This document shows positions 8,427 to 18,765 of a DNA stretch of 64,000 nucleotides, piece by piece. Made by a program: the position numbers and the translations under genes. Numbering within the stretch: position 1 is the first letter of the stretch; every line of letters starts with the position of its first letter. Under the pieces are notes generated by a model, which saw only the letters and a list, made by a program, of their open reading frames with translations, did not search any database and was not told the DNA's origin. Where the stretch lies: the NCBI RefSeq assembly GCF_019665785.1, contig NZ_CP081149.1, positions 2,480,001 through 2,544,000 of the forward strand, written 5' to 3'. The stretch comes from Deefgea piscis. Its GTDB lineage: Bacteria; Pseudomonadota; Gammaproteobacteria; Burkholderiales; Chitinibacteraceae.

Positions 8427-9026
8427 TCACACCACACAGGGTGTGCGTTGATAAGCAATCACCGACAATGAACGCACGCCCTGTGCGCCGTGCACCAAAG
8501 TACCTTCGATATCGGCAGTGGCCGAAGGCCCGCTATGCAGGACTGCGTACTGGGCCATTTGAAACTCAGGGCGTTGATACGCTTGGTGCAAATTGCCAAC
8601 AATCTCATTTACATCCAGTAGCACCACCAAATGCTGGGCAAGATACGCCAGCGCATTAATCACCAATTCTTGCTCGGTAAAGCAAACACTGCCGGTTTCA
8701 GCCACAGCAAAACGCGCGCGCACGACGGCGACATCAACCTCTGCCAAGCGATGCGGATCTTCGCCTTGCAAAACATTAAAATTACCAACAACTTCGGGAA
8801 CGACTGAAGCAATAATTTTAGCTTGCGGAAAATGCTGGGCGAGCAAAGCGTTCAAATGCACACCTTCAGGGCAATCTAAAATTTGCCCCCCCATTCGTTG
8901 CAAGCTCGCTTGAAATTGCGGCCATGGGCTTGGCAAATCAGCATCAAACAACGGCACTTTGGGTAAATCACTCGCTGGCGGTTGATTGACGCGTACTTGC
9001 GCCAAAATAATATCGCGACTACTCAT
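8427..9026 (-). CDS. lutC: Lactate utilisation protein C (LUD domain)
   Basis: A 199-residue LUD-domain protein. The typical blocks are present: VDVAVVRARFAVAETGSVCF near residue 110 and LVVLLDVNEIVGNLHQAY, then HSGPSATADIEGTLVHGAQG near the C-terminus. LutC works with LutA and LutB in the iron-sulfur L-lactate dehydrogenase system that feeds electrons from lactate oxidation into metabolism. The start at 9026 is supported by GAGGAG just upstream; the longer frame to 9110 lies wholly inside lutB. It overlaps the lutB stop by 8 bases, so translation is probably coupled. Confidence 0.93.
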   Translation of the reverse strand: MSSRDIILAQVRVNQPPASDLPKVPLFDADLPSPWPQFQASLQRMGGQILDCPEGVHLNALLAQHFPQAKIIASVVPEVVGNFNVLQGEDPHRLAEVDVAVVRARFAVAETGSVCFTEQELVINALAYLAQHLVVLLDVNEIVGNLHQAYQRPEFQMAQYAVLHSGPSATADIEGTLVHGAQGVRSLSVIAYQRTPCVV

Positions 9027-10404
9027 GATCTGCTCCTCGGTTTTTAGCCCACCACTGATGAAATGTGGCTTTCGGCGCATCGGGGATTTCACGCTGCAAG
9101 CCCCAAGCATTAAGCGGGTTATAAATCAGAGCCCGAGGAAACTCACGACTAATTTGGTCAACACCAGCAATGACACGACGAAATAATGCTGGACTCGCCA
9201 AGACTTTAGCCGCTACATCGAGCGCACCTCGACGCAAGAGCGGCAGCTCTTGTTTTTCACTGATAATTCGCCGCCACTGATAGATTTGCTCGTGGATATT
9301 AATTTTGACTGGGCACACGCTAGTACAACTGCCATTCATGGTGGATGCATAGGGCAAAGCACGGTAGCGATGTAAATCAATCGCAGGATTTAAAATCACG
9401 CCAATGGGCCCTGGATACACACTGCCATAACTCAAACCACCACTACGCCGATACACAGGGCAAGTATTCATACACGCCCCGCAGCGAATACACTTGAGTG
9501 AAGTCCAAAAGTCAGCCATCCCCAACCGCGCCGAACGGCCGTTATCGACCAACACAATATGCATTTCACCGCCATCGCGTGGTGCGCGAAAATGCGAGGT
9601 ATATTGCGTAATGGGCGAGCCTAAAGCACTGCGCGACAACAGGCGAATAAACACCCCCAGATCTTCAATCCGCGGAATCAGCTTTTCAATCCCGACTGAC
9701 GCGACATGCAAAGGCGGCAAATTGGCGCTAATATCGGCATTGCCTTCATTGGTACACACTACAAAACTACCCGTCTCTGCGATTAAATAATTGGCCCCGG
9801 TCATTCCCGCATCGGCAGCTAAAAAGTGCGGTCGCAGGCTTTGCCGACCTGCCTCACTCAACACTTTAGGATCGTCATTATTGGGATCAGAGTTGATGGT
9901 GCGAGCAAATAATTTGGCAACATCACCCCGCAATTTATGCACTGCCGGCACCACAATATGACTCGGTGGTTGATCATCATCCAATTGCTGAATACGCTCA
10001 CCCAAATCCGATTCAATCACCGTAATACCGCGCTCGGCCAAATATGGTCGCATCTGGCACTCATCAGTGAGCATCGATTTACTTTTAATGACGGTTTTAA
10101 CCTGCCGCGCCGCAAAAATCTCGCCAACAATGCGATTATGCTCTTGGGCATCTTGTGCCCAATGCACCTGCACCCCATTGGCCGTTGCGTTGCGTTCAAA
10201 CTCTTCGAGATAATCTGCCAAATGCGTGAGCGTATGCGCTTTAATATCAGACGCGAGCTGGCGCAGTGTTTCCCATTCAGGAATATGATCTCGCTCTTGA
10301 TCACGCCCTTTTCTTAAGTCCCACAAATGATGATCATGAAAACGTTCATGCTGCACATCGGCGATAAATACATCCGCAGCGGCCGACTGATCTACCGGTT
10401 TCAT
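9019..10404 (-). CDS. lutB: Lactate utilisation iron-sulfur protein LutB
   Basis: A 461-residue protein with an N-terminal LUD domain (ANYLIAETGSFVVCTNEGNA) and a C-terminal ferredoxin part with two cluster motifs, CIRCGACMNTCPVYR and, about 50 residues later, CTSVCPVKINIHEQ. LutB is the electron-transfer subunit of the LutABC L-lactate oxidation complex. The start was set at 10404, where GGAG lies at the right distance and the ATG overlaps the lutA stop in an ATGA. The extra 30 residues of the longer frame fall inside lutA and look unrelated. Confidence 0.95.
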   Translation of the reverse strand: MKPVDQSAAADVFIADVQHERFHDHHLWDLRKGRDQERDHIPEWETLRQLASDIKAHTLTHLADYLEEFERNATANGVQVHWAQDAQEHNRIVGEIFAARQVKTVIKSKSMLTDECQMRPYLAERGITVIESDLGERIQQLDDDQPPSHIVVPAVHKLRGDVAKLFARTINSDPNNDDPKVLSEAGRQSLRPHFLAADAGMTGANYLIAETGSFVVCTNEGNADISANLPPLHVASVGIEKLIPRIEDLGVFIRLLSRSALGSPITQYTSHFRAPRDGGEMHIVLVDNGRSARLGMADFWTSLKCIRCGACMNTCPVYRRSGGLSYGSVYPGPIGVILNPAIDLHRYRALPYASTMNGSCTSVCPVKINIHEQIYQWRRIISEKQELPLLRRGALDVAAKVLASPALFRRVIAGVDQISREFPRALIYNPLNAWGLQREIPDAPKATFHQWWAKNRGADHE

Positions 10405-11171
10405 GCTGTATCTCCATTCAATATCTGGGCAATATGAATGTACTTTTGTCCATAACCCAAACGCTGCGCGCAGCCTTTTTGATGCATTAAGCAACTCATA
10501 TCAGCAGAAACGATATATTCAGCCCCAGCTCGTCGTTGATCATCGACCTTGTCATACCCCATTTTGGCCGACACGCCCTCCTCAAAAACCGAAAACAAGC
10601 CACCAAAACCACAGCACTCATCGGCGCGCTCTAACTCAACCCACTCAATACCAGGCACATTGGCCAATAATTTTTTAGGTTTAGAAAAAGCCGGCCCACG
10701 AATTTCTGACATTGATGCCAACGGTGGCTGCAGACTGCGTAATGAAGTACAGCTATTGTGCAAGGCCACTTTGTGCGGGAATGATGCCCAAGGAAAATCG
10801 CGTATTTGCAATATATCGTGCAAAAATTCGACCAATTCATACGCATGCGTTCTGACTTGCGTCACTTCAGTGGTTTGTTCGATGGCGTCCAAGTGTTGCC
10901 GAATATGATGGATACAGCTAGCTGATGGACCGACGATATAGTCGTAACCTGCAAAGTTCTGCACAAATAATGCTTCACAAGCCGCAGCATTTTTTTGATC
11001 GCCCTCATTGGCGAGCGGCTGACCGCAGCAGGTTTGATTAAATGGATACTCAACAATACATCCCAAACGCTCGAGTAATTGCAGCGTGGCAACCCCGATC
11101 TCAGGAAAGCTTGCATCAATAAAACAAGGTATAAATAAAGCCACCCGTGGTGCAATCGGCGTCATCGTCAT
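10401..11171 (-). CDS. lutA: Lactate utilisation protein A (Fe-S oxidoreductase, CCG domains)
   Basis: A 256-residue protein with the two cysteine-rich CCG signatures of this family: NQTCCGQPLANEGD and DECCGFGGLFSV, with partner cysteines in LFIPCFID and in the HNSC and CLMHQKG regions. LutA belongs to the GlpC/heterodisulfide reductase B-like group and works with LutB and LutC in L-lactate oxidation to pyruvate. Of several in-frame starts, the ATG at 11171 was chosen because AAGGAG lies 6 bases upstream. It is the first gene of the lutABC operon; its promoter must lie in the 11172-11480 region, where no regulator gene is visible. Confidence 0.93.
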   Translation of the reverse strand: MTMTPIAPRVALFIPCFIDASFPEIGVATLQLLERLGCIVEYPFNQTCCGQPLANEGDQKNAAACEALFVQNFAGYDYIVGPSASCIHHIRQHLDAIEQTTEVTQVRTHAYELVEFLHDILQIRDFPWASFPHKVALHNSCTSLRSLQPPLASMSEIRGPAFSKPKKLLANVPGIEWVELERADECCGFGGLFSVFEEGVSAKMGYDKVDDQRRAGAEYIVSADMSCLMHQKGCAQRLGYGQKYIHIAQILNGDTA

Positions 11172-11600
11172 CACCAACTCCTTATTTCAATTGTGAGTGA
11201 TGTTTAATCATCGTCCATGTTTACAAAATAGCCATCGCCGCATCACACCCACCTTTAAATTGATGAACGCGCGCGATCACGCTACCGATTATTTACAAAA
11301 AAAAACGATATTTAAAATAAAAACCGTAAACACATGCCAACTTTATACTTACGTTAGCTTTTGGTTTCAGTAATTAATGATGGTAATAATGAATACTGAC
11401 GAATCAATAGCAGCACAGAGATCGCTCACAACATAGATTGGGCAGCGTAAATACAAGGGAGGTTTAGCCAAAAGGCAACATCGTGATGATCAAACCGTCG
11501 GGCACCAACGGTTTGATTTTTAAGCGGGCAAAACAAGGGATATAACAGAGATGAATTTAGCAGGCAGATGGGACGGGATACACCATAAATCAAGCGGCAA
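11172..11600. other. 429-base gap: lut promoter region and possible small RNA
   Basis: No coding frame with good codon structure is seen. The left part is AT-rich and must hold the lutA promoter on the minus strand. On the plus strand, a GGGAGG stretch at about 11457-11463 precedes a strong terminator (11489-11522) that ends no visible gene, leaving room for a short untranslated transcript. Confidence 0.4.
11489..11522 (+). terminator. Orphan intrinsic terminator, plus strand
   Basis: ATCAAACCGT (11489-11498) pairs perfectly with ACGGTTTGAT (11508-11517), followed by TTTTT. The T tract is on the plus strand only, so it does not serve the flanking minus-strand genes lutA or flgN. No plus-strand gene precedes it in the window between 7753 and here. 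Confidence 0.7.
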
Positions 11601-12065
11601 TTAAGCGCGATCGAGTGGGCGGCCTAAAGTTTGCTGATGGCGTAACCGGCCATTGGCGCTATAGGCAATTTCCTGGTTTTTTTCTTGCGATAGCAAGCTT
11701 AATAAATGCCGATTGGCATCTTCATGGCATTGCACCAGTTGAGCATTGCTGCGATTGAGCACTTCCGCCAGCTTGGCTTGCTGTTGTAAATGCCACCATT
11801 GCGGGCCGATTTTGCTATCTACCGACAAATAATCATTCAGTTGCGATGCAGTATGTAAATTCAATTGCTGCGCGCATTGCATGCGAGATTGCGTTGCGAT
11901 TTCTAATTGCTGAACTGCACGCGTTTTTAATGTGAGTAAATCATTAATTTGATCAAACTGACGCGTCGTCAGAATATCTTGTTCTCGTTGCATTAACGCC
12001 ACAAGCCGCTCAACTTCGAGCAGCTCAATGGTGATGGCTTGGTCTAAATCACGAGTAGACATCAT
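11601..12065 (-). CDS. flgN: Flagellar export chaperone FlgN
   Basis: A 154-residue, almost wholly helical protein with long Gln/Leu heptad-like stretches and a C-terminal YSANGRLRHQQTLGRP segment typical of FlgN. FlgN is the cytoplasmic chaperone that binds the hook-filament junction proteins FlgK and FlgL and delivers them to the flagellar type III export gate. It directly follows flgM, overlapping it by 4 bases (ATGA), the classical flgMN arrangement. Two adjacent ATG codons are possible starts (12065 or 12062); the first creates the stop-start overlap. Confidence 0.88.
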   Translation of the reverse strand: MMSTRDLDQAITIELLEVERLVALMQREQDILTTRQFDQINDLLTLKTRAVQQLEIATQSRMQCAQQLNLHTASQLNDYLSVDSKIGPQWWHLQQQAKLAEVLNRSNAQLVQCHEDANRHLLSLLSQEKNQEIAYSANGRLRHQQTLGRPLDRA

Positions 12066-12352
12066 GGCCGCGCAAGCAGTGCTTTCACGCTAGACAATAA
12101 ACCGTCTGCAATCGCTTCAGGCTTGATTGCAAAACGACCTTCGGCAATCGCTTGGCGAATTTCTTCGACTTTATTGGTATCAAAAGGGGAATCGCTTTTA
12201 CCAACACCGGCAGCATTAGAGAGCTGAGCAGCCAAAGGATTAATGCTAACGCTGTTTTTTTCCGCAGTTTGTTCTGCTTTCGCTGCCGTGCGCCCTTCTA
12301 GTGGCCGCGTGGTCACGCTCGCCAGAGGCTTGCCAGAGTTGTCAATTTTCAT
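12062..12352 (-). CDS. flgM: Anti-sigma-28 factor FlgM
   Basis: A 96-residue protein with a disordered, Ala/Thr/Lys-rich N-terminal half and the conserved FlgM C-terminal helix region DTNKVEEIRQAIAEGRFAI followed by KPEAIADGLL. FlgM binds sigma-28 (FliA) and holds it inactive until the hook is finished, when FlgM is exported. The start MKIDNSG is typical of the family. A good sigma-28 promoter match lies 56 bases upstream (12408-12434), consistent with feedback control. It is divergent from fliW. Confidence 0.93.
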   Translation of the reverse strand: MKIDNSGKPLASVTTRPLEGRTAAKAEQTAEKNSVSINPLAAQLSNAAGVGKSDSPFDTNKVEEIRQAIAEGRFAIKPEAIADGLLSSVKALLARP

Positions 12353-12407
12353 GATTGCTTCCTATGCCAATTTAATGGCGCACACTCAATTTCTTCCATT
12401 ATGCCAA

Positions 12408-12434
12408 TTATCGACGCAAGTTTGAAATTCTTTA
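12408..12434 (-). promoter_or_regulatory. Sigma-28 (FliA) type promoter for flgMN
   Basis: Read on the minus strand: TAAAGAAT (12434-12427), an 11-base spacer, then GTCGATAA (12415-12408). The consensus is TAAAGTTT-N11-GCCGATAA, so spacing is exact and most positions match. It lies 56 bases before the flgM start codon. Confidence 0.7.
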
Positions 12435-12573
12435 GTAATTCAATTGTTTATCAGTAAACGCTAAAACACAAGCCACCTGAAATTACAACAGCATAGACCC
12501 AAGCCAACCACTTTAAGAATGAATACGTTATTCTAGGAGTCTAGCCTTTCATATTCTTGGCGGAGCCCGTTAA

Positions 12574-12987
12574 ATGCAAGTATATCCTAGCCGTTTTGGC
12601 CAAATTGAAGTCGACCCCGATACCATTATTCAGTTTCCGCTGGGCATTCCCGGCTTTGAAGACTGCAAAAATTACAAACTACTCCACGAAGAAAAGCCCG
12701 ACCCTAAAGTACTGTGGCTGCAATCACTCGACGATGCTACCGTGTTATTTACTTTAGTAGAAACCGAGCGTTTGGGACTCAATTATGCCCTGACTTTGTC
12801 GGACGAGGAATGCCAGCAAATTGATTTAACCGCCGCCAATGATGCCAAGTTGTTTTTGATTTTGTCGCGCCCTGAAGGCCAAGCCATTAGCGCCAATACC
12901 AATGCGCCTTTGGTGATTAATTTGCAAAGTCGCAAAGGCTTACAAAAACTAGACGTGAAAGCCGATATTGTTTTTCGCAATGCCTAA
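12574..12987 (+). CDS. fliW: Flagellar assembly factor FliW
   Basis: A 137-residue protein with clear FliW blocks: TIIQFPLGIPGFEDCKNYKLL at the N-terminus, then PKVLWLQSLDDATVLFTL and PLVINLQSRKGLQKL near the end. FliW binds flagellin and also antagonises the RNA-binding protein CsrA, linking flagellin synthesis to export. GGAG precedes the ATG at a suitable distance. csrA is not in this window. It is divergent from flgM, so the 220-base gap holds promoters for both directions. Confidence 0.93.
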   Translation: MQVYPSRFGQIEVDPDTIIQFPLGIPGFEDCKNYKLLHEEKPDPKVLWLQSLDDATVLFTLVETERLGLNYALTLSDEECQQIDLTAANDAKLFLILSRPEGQAISANTNAPLVINLQSRKGLQKLDVKADIVFRNA

Positions 12988-13146
12988 CACAGCACTGACG
13001 CCATCGGCAATTGACAACGACAAAGCCGCTGGCATCTTGGAGTGCGGCCGTGCTTGCTGTATGATTGCGCCATTTTACGCGCTGGCCATACTGGCTAGTT
13101 GCGCGCGTGCGCTATTTGTAAGTGGCGCTTCTGGAGTATGAAGAGC

Positions 13147-14115
13147 ATGAAAACGACCTTCCTCGACTTCGAGCAATCTGTAGCCGAACTCGAAAACAAG
13201 ATCGAAGAACTGCGCTACGTGCAGGACGATTCGGCAGTAGATATCTCAGTTGAAATTTCGCATTTAGAAAAAAAGAGCCAAGAGCTCACTAAAACGATCT
13301 ACGCCAAACTGTCGCCGTGGCAAATTTCTCAAGTGGCGCGCCATCCGCAGCGTCCGTATACCTACGACTATATCGCCGGTATTTTTACTGACTTTCAAGA
13401 ATTGCACGGTGATCGCGCTTTTGCCGATGACTTGGCCATTGTTGGTGGTTTGGCTCGCTTTAATGGTCAAAGTGTCATGGTCATCGGCCACCAAAAAGGG
13501 CGTGATACCAAAGAAAAAATCATGCGTAATTTCGGTATGCCACGCCCAGAAGGCTATCGCAAGGCATTGCGTTTGATGAAATTGGCAGAAAAATTCAACA
13601 TTCCTGTCATCACCTTTATCGATACCCCGGGTGCTTACCCGGGTATCGGCGCCGAAGAGCGTGGACAGTCAGAAGCGATTGGTCGCAATTTATTTGAAAT
13701 GGCCAAACTTCGTGTCCCGACCATTTGCACCATTATCGGTGAAGGCGGTTCGGGCGGTGCACTGGCGATTGCCGTCGGCGATATTGTACAAATGCTGCAA
13801 TATTCAACTTATTCAGTGATTTCTCCTGAAGGCTGCGCCACTATTTTGTGGAAAACCGCCGAACGTGCCTCCGATGCGGCCGAAGCCCTTGGCATCACCG
13901 CAACACGCTTAAAAACACTCGGTTTGGTCGACAAAGTAATTAATGAGCCGGTTGGCGGCGCACATCGCGATTATCAACTGATGATGAGCGCAATGAAAAA
14001 ATCAATTGCCGATGGGCTTAAAAACTTACAAGCCAAATCGATTGATCAACTTCTCGATGATCGCTTTGAGCGTCTAATGGAATATGGCAAATTTAAAGAA
14101 GAATCCGTCGCCTAA
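13147..14115 (+). CDS. accA: Acetyl-CoA carboxylase carboxyltransferase subunit alpha
   Basis: A 322-residue protein starting [22 protein letters not shown], the typical AccA start. The crotonase-fold core includes [39 protein letters not shown] and the oxyanion/CoA-binding [15 protein letters not shown]. With AccD it forms the carboxyltransferase that moves the carboxyl group from biotin to acetyl-CoA to give malonyl-CoA for fatty acid synthesis. The start at 13147 was chosen over the upstream in-frame ATGs because it matches the family N-terminus. The downstream tilS start lies inside the last codons of accA. Confidence 0.97.
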   Translation: MKTTFLDFEQSVAELENKIEELRYVQDDSAVDISVEISHLEKKSQELTKTIYAKLSPWQISQVARHPQRPYTYDYIAGIFTDFQELHGDRAFADDLAIVGGLARFNGQSVMVIGHQKGRDTKEKIMRNFGMPRPEGYRKALRLMKLAEKFNIPVITFIDTPGAYPGIGAEERGQSEAIGRNLFEMAKLRVPTICTIIGEGGSGGALAIAVGDIVQMLQYSTYSVISPEGCATILWKTAERASDAAEALGITATRLKTLGLVDKVINEPVGGAHRDYQLMMSAMKKSIADGLKNLQAKSIDQLLDDRFERLMEYGKFKEESVA

Positions 14116-15490
14116 AACGACATTCAATCACGAGGGCTGGCTTGCCGCATCAGCCGCCCTTCGTGACTTTTGCTGCAACGGGGGCCAACGCCCCCGTTTT
14201 CAATCCAGCCCTCCCATCCGCTTATGCGTGGGTTTCTCGGCAGGATTGGATTCAAGCGTACTGCTGCACTGGCTCAGTCAACAACAAGCTGAACTGGGCT
14301 TTAGTTTAAGCGCCATTCATGTTCACCACGGTTTATCGCCCAATGCTGACGTTTGGGCCGAACATGCCCGCGCTTTTTGCCAAGCACTCCACATCCCATG
14401 CCAGATCGCACACGTCAACGTATCGCAAGATACTGGACTCGGCGTTGAAAGCAACGCCCGCACCGCGCGTTATCGTGCGTTTACTGAGCAAGCTTGTGAT
14501 GCCATCGTACTCGCCCACCATCAAAACGATCAAAGCGAAACGCTGTTAATCAATTTGCTGCGCGGCAGCGGCCCAGCGGGCCTGTCGGCAATGAAATCCT
14601 TGCGGGCGCTGAACGCCAATACCGACGTGTTACGTCCCTTATTGCAGTTGCCACGCTCGGCCTTGCTGGACTACGCCAATACCCATCAGTTGGCTTGGGT
14701 GGAAGATGAAAGCAATCAAAATACGGCCTTTAAACGCAATAAAATCCGCCATGAGCTCATCCCTTTACTTGAGGGTATTAACCCCAAAGCCATAGCAACT
14801 ATTGCGCGTAGCGCAATACATCAAGGCGATGCTGCAGCCATTTTATTAGAGCGTGCCCAAGAAGACCTCGTTCTCTGCATGCAAGAGCAAGCTTTGCAAC
14901 TTGCGCCATTTCAACAGCTCAGCGCTGCGCGGCAACGCAATGCCTTACATCATTGGCTAGATACCCACGGCATCACGCTTGAATTACGTGCTTTTGATGA
15001 ATTATTGCGCGTCACTTTTGACGCGGCCAGCGACACTTGCCCAGCGCTAGTTTGGCGTAATGCCGCGATTCGCCGCTATCGTGGCGCATTGCATATCACT
15101 CGCGCCAGCTTAAATCCGGGTCCCGAACTAGATCGCCAATGGCAAGACGCGCCGCAGATTGCCGATTGGCATGGTGAACTACGCTGGATTGAAGCAGAGC
15201 ACGGTATCGATCCACGCTTTTTACAGCAAGGCTATCGCATTGCCGGTCGCTCAGGTGGCGAAAGCCTCAGGCTGGCAGCCAATCGTCCAACGCGCTCACT
15301 CAAAGCCCATTGCCAAGCACTGGGGATTGCGCCTTGGCTGCGCGAAACGACGCCGCTGATTTACCTTAACGGTCAACTAGCCGCCGTGCCCGGTCTTGGC
15401 GTTCACGCTGATTTTCAAGTTGGCGCCGATCAAATCGGCTGGTTGCCCATTTGGCAAGCCAATCACCCCAACTTGGGTATTGCCCGCTAA
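14084..15490 (+). CDS. tilS: tRNA(Ile)-lysidine synthase TilS
   Basis: A 468-residue N-type PP-loop ATPase with a typical TilS C-terminal domain. The PP-loop is at about residues 49-57 as [10 protein letters not shown]; the family norm is SGGxDS, so the first Gly is Ala here. Next come [31 protein letters not shown] and [21 protein letters not shown], all typical. TilS converts C34 of the tRNA(Ile) CAU anticodon to lysidine so that it reads AUA. No other in-frame start precedes the PP-loop, so the ATG at 14084, overlapping accA by 32 bases, is the only plausible one. The accA-tilS order is common in related bacteria. Confidence 0.95.
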   Translation: MANLKKNPSPKTTFNHEGWLAASAALRDFCCNGGQRPRFQSSPPIRLCVGFSAGLDSSVLLHWLSQQQAELGFSLSAIHVHHGLSPNADVWAEHARAFCQALHIPCQIAHVNVSQDTGLGVESNARTARYRAFTEQACDAIVLAHHQNDQSETLLINLLRGSGPAGLSAMKSLRALNANTDVLRPLLQLPRSALLDYANTHQLAWVEDESNQNTAFKRNKIRHELIPLLEGINPKAIATIARSAIHQGDAAAILLERAQEDLVLCMQEQALQLAPFQQLSAARQRNALHHWLDTHGITLELRAFDELLRVTFDAASDTCPALVWRNAAIRRYRGALHITRASLNPGPELDRQWQDAPQIADWHGELRWIEAEHGIDPRFLQQGYRIAGRSGGESLRLAANRPTRSLKAHCQALGIAPWLRETTPLIYLNGQLAAVPGLGVHADFQVGADQIGWLPIWQANHPNLGIAR

Positions 15491-15540
15491 AGCATTACAA
15501 GCAAGACGTCCACTCATATACTCGTAATACGGAACACATC

Positions 15541-18108
15541 ATGGCCAAAAGCAGCAAAACGTCCGCCGCCCCAACCCACACGCCCATGATGGCGCAATAT
15601 TTTTCACTCAAGGCCGATCACACCGACAAACTGGTGTTCTATCGCATGGGGGACTTTTACGAGTTATTTTATGAGGACGCGGTCAAAGCGGCGCGCTTGC
15701 TCGATATCACCCTCACCACCCGCGGCAGTAGCGCCGGTGAGCCAATCAAAATGTGCGGCATTCCATTTCACTCGCTCGAACCGTATCTGGCTAAATTGGT
15801 CAAACTCGGCGAATCCATTGCCATCTGCGAACAAATTGGCGATCCAGCCACCAGCAAAGGGCCAGTCGAACGTAAAGTCATGCGCGTAGTCACGCCGGGC
15901 ACCTTGACCGATGCGGCGCTACTGGACGACAAACAAGAAAACCGCCTGTTAGCGCTACGTTTTGTCAAAGGCAAACTGGGCATGGCATGGCTGTCATTGG
16001 CGTCGGGCGACTTTGCTTTGATGGATTCTGACGTTGAAAAAATCAGCTCCGAACTAGAGCGACTGCGCCCGGCTGAAATCTTAGTCCCCGAAGGCACTGA
16101 GCTGGCGCTACTCGATCAACTACGCATTCCGGTGCGGCGGATTGCCGGCTGGCAATTTGAAAACGACAGCGCCCAGCGCAATCTAAGCCGGCATTTTAGC
16201 GTCCATGATTTGAGCGGCTTTGGCGTGAGCAACGACATGCTGGCACTCGGCGCTGCTGGCGCCTTGCTCGATTACGTTCGCAGCACGCAAGGTGGCTCGC
16301 TACCGGCACTCGATGGTCTACGGGTAGAAAGCACCACGCAATACATTGAGCTTGATGCCGCCACACGGCGCAATCTTGAAATTACCGAAACCATTCGTGG
16401 CGAAACCGCACCCACGCTGTTTTCTTTACTTGATCAATGCGCAACAGGCATGGGCTCGCGCCTCTTGGCGCATTGGCTGCATCATCCATTGCGTCAGCAC
16501 AGCAAAATTATCGAACGGCAAGACGCCATTAGCACGCTGATTGAGCAAGCGCGTTGCGAAACGCTGTATCCAGTCCTGCGTGAAATCGCCGACATCGAGC
16601 GCATCGTTTCCCGCATTGCACTGCGCAGCGCCCGCCCTCGTGATTTAGCGAGTTTACGCAGCAGCTTGCAGGTATTGCCGCAACTGGCCGATCAACTCCC
16701 ACACACGGGTTTATTTCGCGGTTTAGCAGCCGCATTGAATGCAGAACCCGCCATTGCCAGCTTGCTACAAGCGGCAATTCAAGCCGAACCGGGCGTATTA
16801 ATTCGTGAAGGCGGCGTAATTGCAGATGGCTATTCGAGCGATCTGGATGAGTTACGTCATATTCAAAGCAACTGTGGTGACTTTCTTACCCAGCTGGAAT
16901 TACGCGAACGCGAACGCACCGGCATTGCCAGCTTGCGCGTGGAGTATAACCGGGTAGCGGGCTTTTTTATTGAGGTTACCAACTCATACCTAAGCCAAGT
17001 ACCCGAAGACTACCGTCGTCGGCAAACGATGAAAAATGCCGAGCGTTACATCACGCCGGAATTAAAACAGTTTGAAGAAAAAGTCCTGTCAGCCAATGAG
17101 CGAGCTTTGGCGCTGGAAAAACAGCTTTATGAAGGCCTTATCGAAGCGCTGCAAATCCACCTCAGTACGCTGCGTCTGGCCGGCCAAGCAGTGGCCACGC
17201 TCGACGTACTGGTTTGCTTAGCACAGCGCGCTGAGCTGAGCGGCTATATTGCCCCGCACTTTTGTGACGACGCGGTATTACACATCGAAGCCGGTCGCCA
17301 CCCTGTGGTCGAAGCGCAAATTGATGACTTTATCCCCAATAGTGCCGACTTCCATTTAGCGCGCAAATTACTGCTAATTACCGGCCCGAATATGGGTGGT
17401 AAATCGACGTATATGCGACAAGTGGCCCTCATCGTTTTGCTGGCGCACATCGGCAGTTACGTGCCAGCACAAAGCGCCCAAATCGGCCGAGTCGATCGTA
17501 TTTTTACCCGTATTGGGGCGAGTGATGACTTAGCCGGTGGCCGATCGACCTTTATGGTCGAGATGACTGAAACCGCCAATATTTTGAATAATGCCAATGA
17601 ATACAGCTTGGTGCTTATGGATGAAGTTGGCCGTGGCACATCGACGTTTGATGGTTTAGCACTGGCTTGGTCCATCGCTCGCGCCTTAATCGAAAAAAAT
17701 CGCAGCTATACCCTATTTGCCACACACTATTTTGAACTGACTCGACTCGCGCAAGACTACCCGCAAGTCAGCAATGTGCATTTGGATGCGGTTGAACACA
17801 AAGACAAAATCGTGTTTTTACACGCCGTCCAAGAAGGCCCTGCCTCACAAAGCTACGGGATAGCCGTGGCCAGCCTAGCCGGCGTGCCGCGTGACGTAGT
17901 TCGTCAAGCCAAACGTAAATTACTGGACTTAGAACAAAATAGCTTACAAAATGGGCCACAAGCTGATTTGTTTGCTGTCAATAATTTTGACTACGTGGCT
18001 GAACCTGAATTGCACCCCGCTGTCGAAGCACTACAAGACATCAATGCGGACGAGCTCAGTCCACGTGACGCACTGGCATTAATTTATCGTTTACAAGCAC
18101 TCATTTAG
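15541..18108 (+). CDS. mutS: DNA mismatch repair protein MutS
   Basis: An 855-residue MutS. The mismatch-reading Phe-x-Glu is in [13 protein letters not shown] near the N-terminus; the ATPase domain has Walker [17 protein letters not shown], then [36 protein letters not shown] and THYFELT. A helix-turn-helix and short C-terminal tail follow. It recognises mispaired or unpaired bases and starts repair with MutL. The start was set at 15541, since the frame further upstream overlaps the end of tilS and does not match the family. Confidence 0.98.
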   Translation: MAKSSKTSAAPTHTPMMAQYFSLKADHTDKLVFYRMGDFYELFYEDAVKAARLLDITLTTRGSSAGEPIKMCGIPFHSLEPYLAKLVKLGESIAICEQIGDPATSKGPVERKVMRVVTPGTLTDAALLDDKQENRLLALRFVKGKLGMAWLSLASGDFALMDSDVEKISSELERLRPAEILVPEGTELALLDQLRIPVRRIAGWQFENDSAQRNLSRHFSVHDLSGFGVSNDMLALGAAGALLDYVRSTQGGSLPALDGLRVESTTQYIELDAATRRNLEITETIRGETAPTLFSLLDQCATGMGSRLLAHWLHHPLRQHSKIIERQDAISTLIEQARCETLYPVLREIADIERIVSRIALRSARPRDLASLRSSLQVLPQLADQLPHTGLFRGLAAALNAEPAIASLLQAAIQAEPGVLIREGGVIADGYSSDLDELRHIQSNCGDFLTQLELRERERTGIASLRVEYNRVAGFFIEVTNSYLSQVPEDYRRRQTMKNAERYITPELKQFEEKVLSANERALALEKQLYEGLIEALQIHLSTLRLAGQAVATLDVLVCLAQRAELSGYIAPHFCDDAVLHIEAGRHPVVEAQIDDFIPNSADFHLARKLLLITGPNMGGKSTYMRQVALIVLLAHIGSYVPAQSAQIGRVDRIFTRIGASDDLAGGRSTFMVEMTETANILNNANEYSLVLMDEVGRGTSTFDGLALAWSIARALIEKNRSYTLFATHYFELTRLAQDYPQVSNVHLDAVEHKDKIVFLHAVQEGPASQSYGIAVASLAGVPRDVVRQAKRKLLDLEQNSLQNGPQADLFAVNNFDYVAEPELHPAVEALQDINADELSPRDALALIYRLQALI

Positions 18109-18199
18109 ATCAACAAATGTAAACTTTTACACTACCGATCCGCCGCAAAACGTCTAGATTTACGGCATGAAAATTATTCTAAGCAGAGAGGATTGTACT

Positions 18200-18655
18200 G
18201 TGGCTACAGAGACCCCCCAAGCAATGAGAGACCAACTCGGCACTGCGCTTTTGGATATTGCGCAGTTAAGCAGCAGCCCAGACGCCGAAACCGGCATGCA
18301 GCTTTCTGAGTTAACCCAAAATGCAACCAGCGAAGTACGTCGCTTTGGTGAGGATTTAGCCAGCCACTTACAAGCCTATACCTCAGTGAAAGTACCTCCT
18401 GCTTTTCAATTACAAAGCGCTGCTGAAGGTAAAATTCAAGTCGTTGGCGATCATCCAAACAAAGCCGAAATTGAAAGCTACCTCAATCAAAATACCCGCT
18501 TGCTTAAATGGTTTAAAGAATTAGAAGTTTTATTTGAGATTCAAAGAAAACTCGAATTAGCAGAAAGTGATGAAGACCTCGACCAACAAGTCTTTAATTT
18601 TGGCTTAACCAGCTTGGGCGGCATTGCGTTTTTTACTTTAAAAACGGCCAACTAA
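18200..18655 (+). CDS. Conserved hypothetical protein, helical
   Basis: About 151 residues, mostly charged and helical, ending in a hydrophobic FNFGLTSLGGIAFFTLKTAN. No signal peptide or known motif is seen, and I do not recognise the family. A GTG start at 18200 is preferred because AGAGAGG lies about 8 bases upstream; an in-frame ATG at 18167 lacks a ribosome binding site. It stands alone between mutS and rluB, with short gaps on both sides. Codon use resembles its neighbours, so it is probably a genuine host gene. Confidence 0.6.
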   Translation: MATETPQAMRDQLGTALLDIAQLSSSPDAETGMQLSELTQNATSEVRRFGEDLASHLQAYTSVKVPPAFQLQSAAEGKIQVVGDHPNKAEIESYLNQNTRLLKWFKELEVLFEIQRKLELAESDEDLDQQVFNFGLTSLGGIAFFTLKTAN

Positions 18656-18765
18656 GTGCAGCAAACCCAGTCTAATGGCCGCCTAGCGCGGCCATTGGCA
18701 TTTATCAGCATCGATAAAGTAAACCAGTTATAATTAACGCTTATAGAACAAAGAAAGAATGCCCG

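Noticed and set aside
10403..10908. Plus-strand frames opposite lutA/lutB
   Set aside because: They are antisense to clear, motif-bearing genes and have no start signals.
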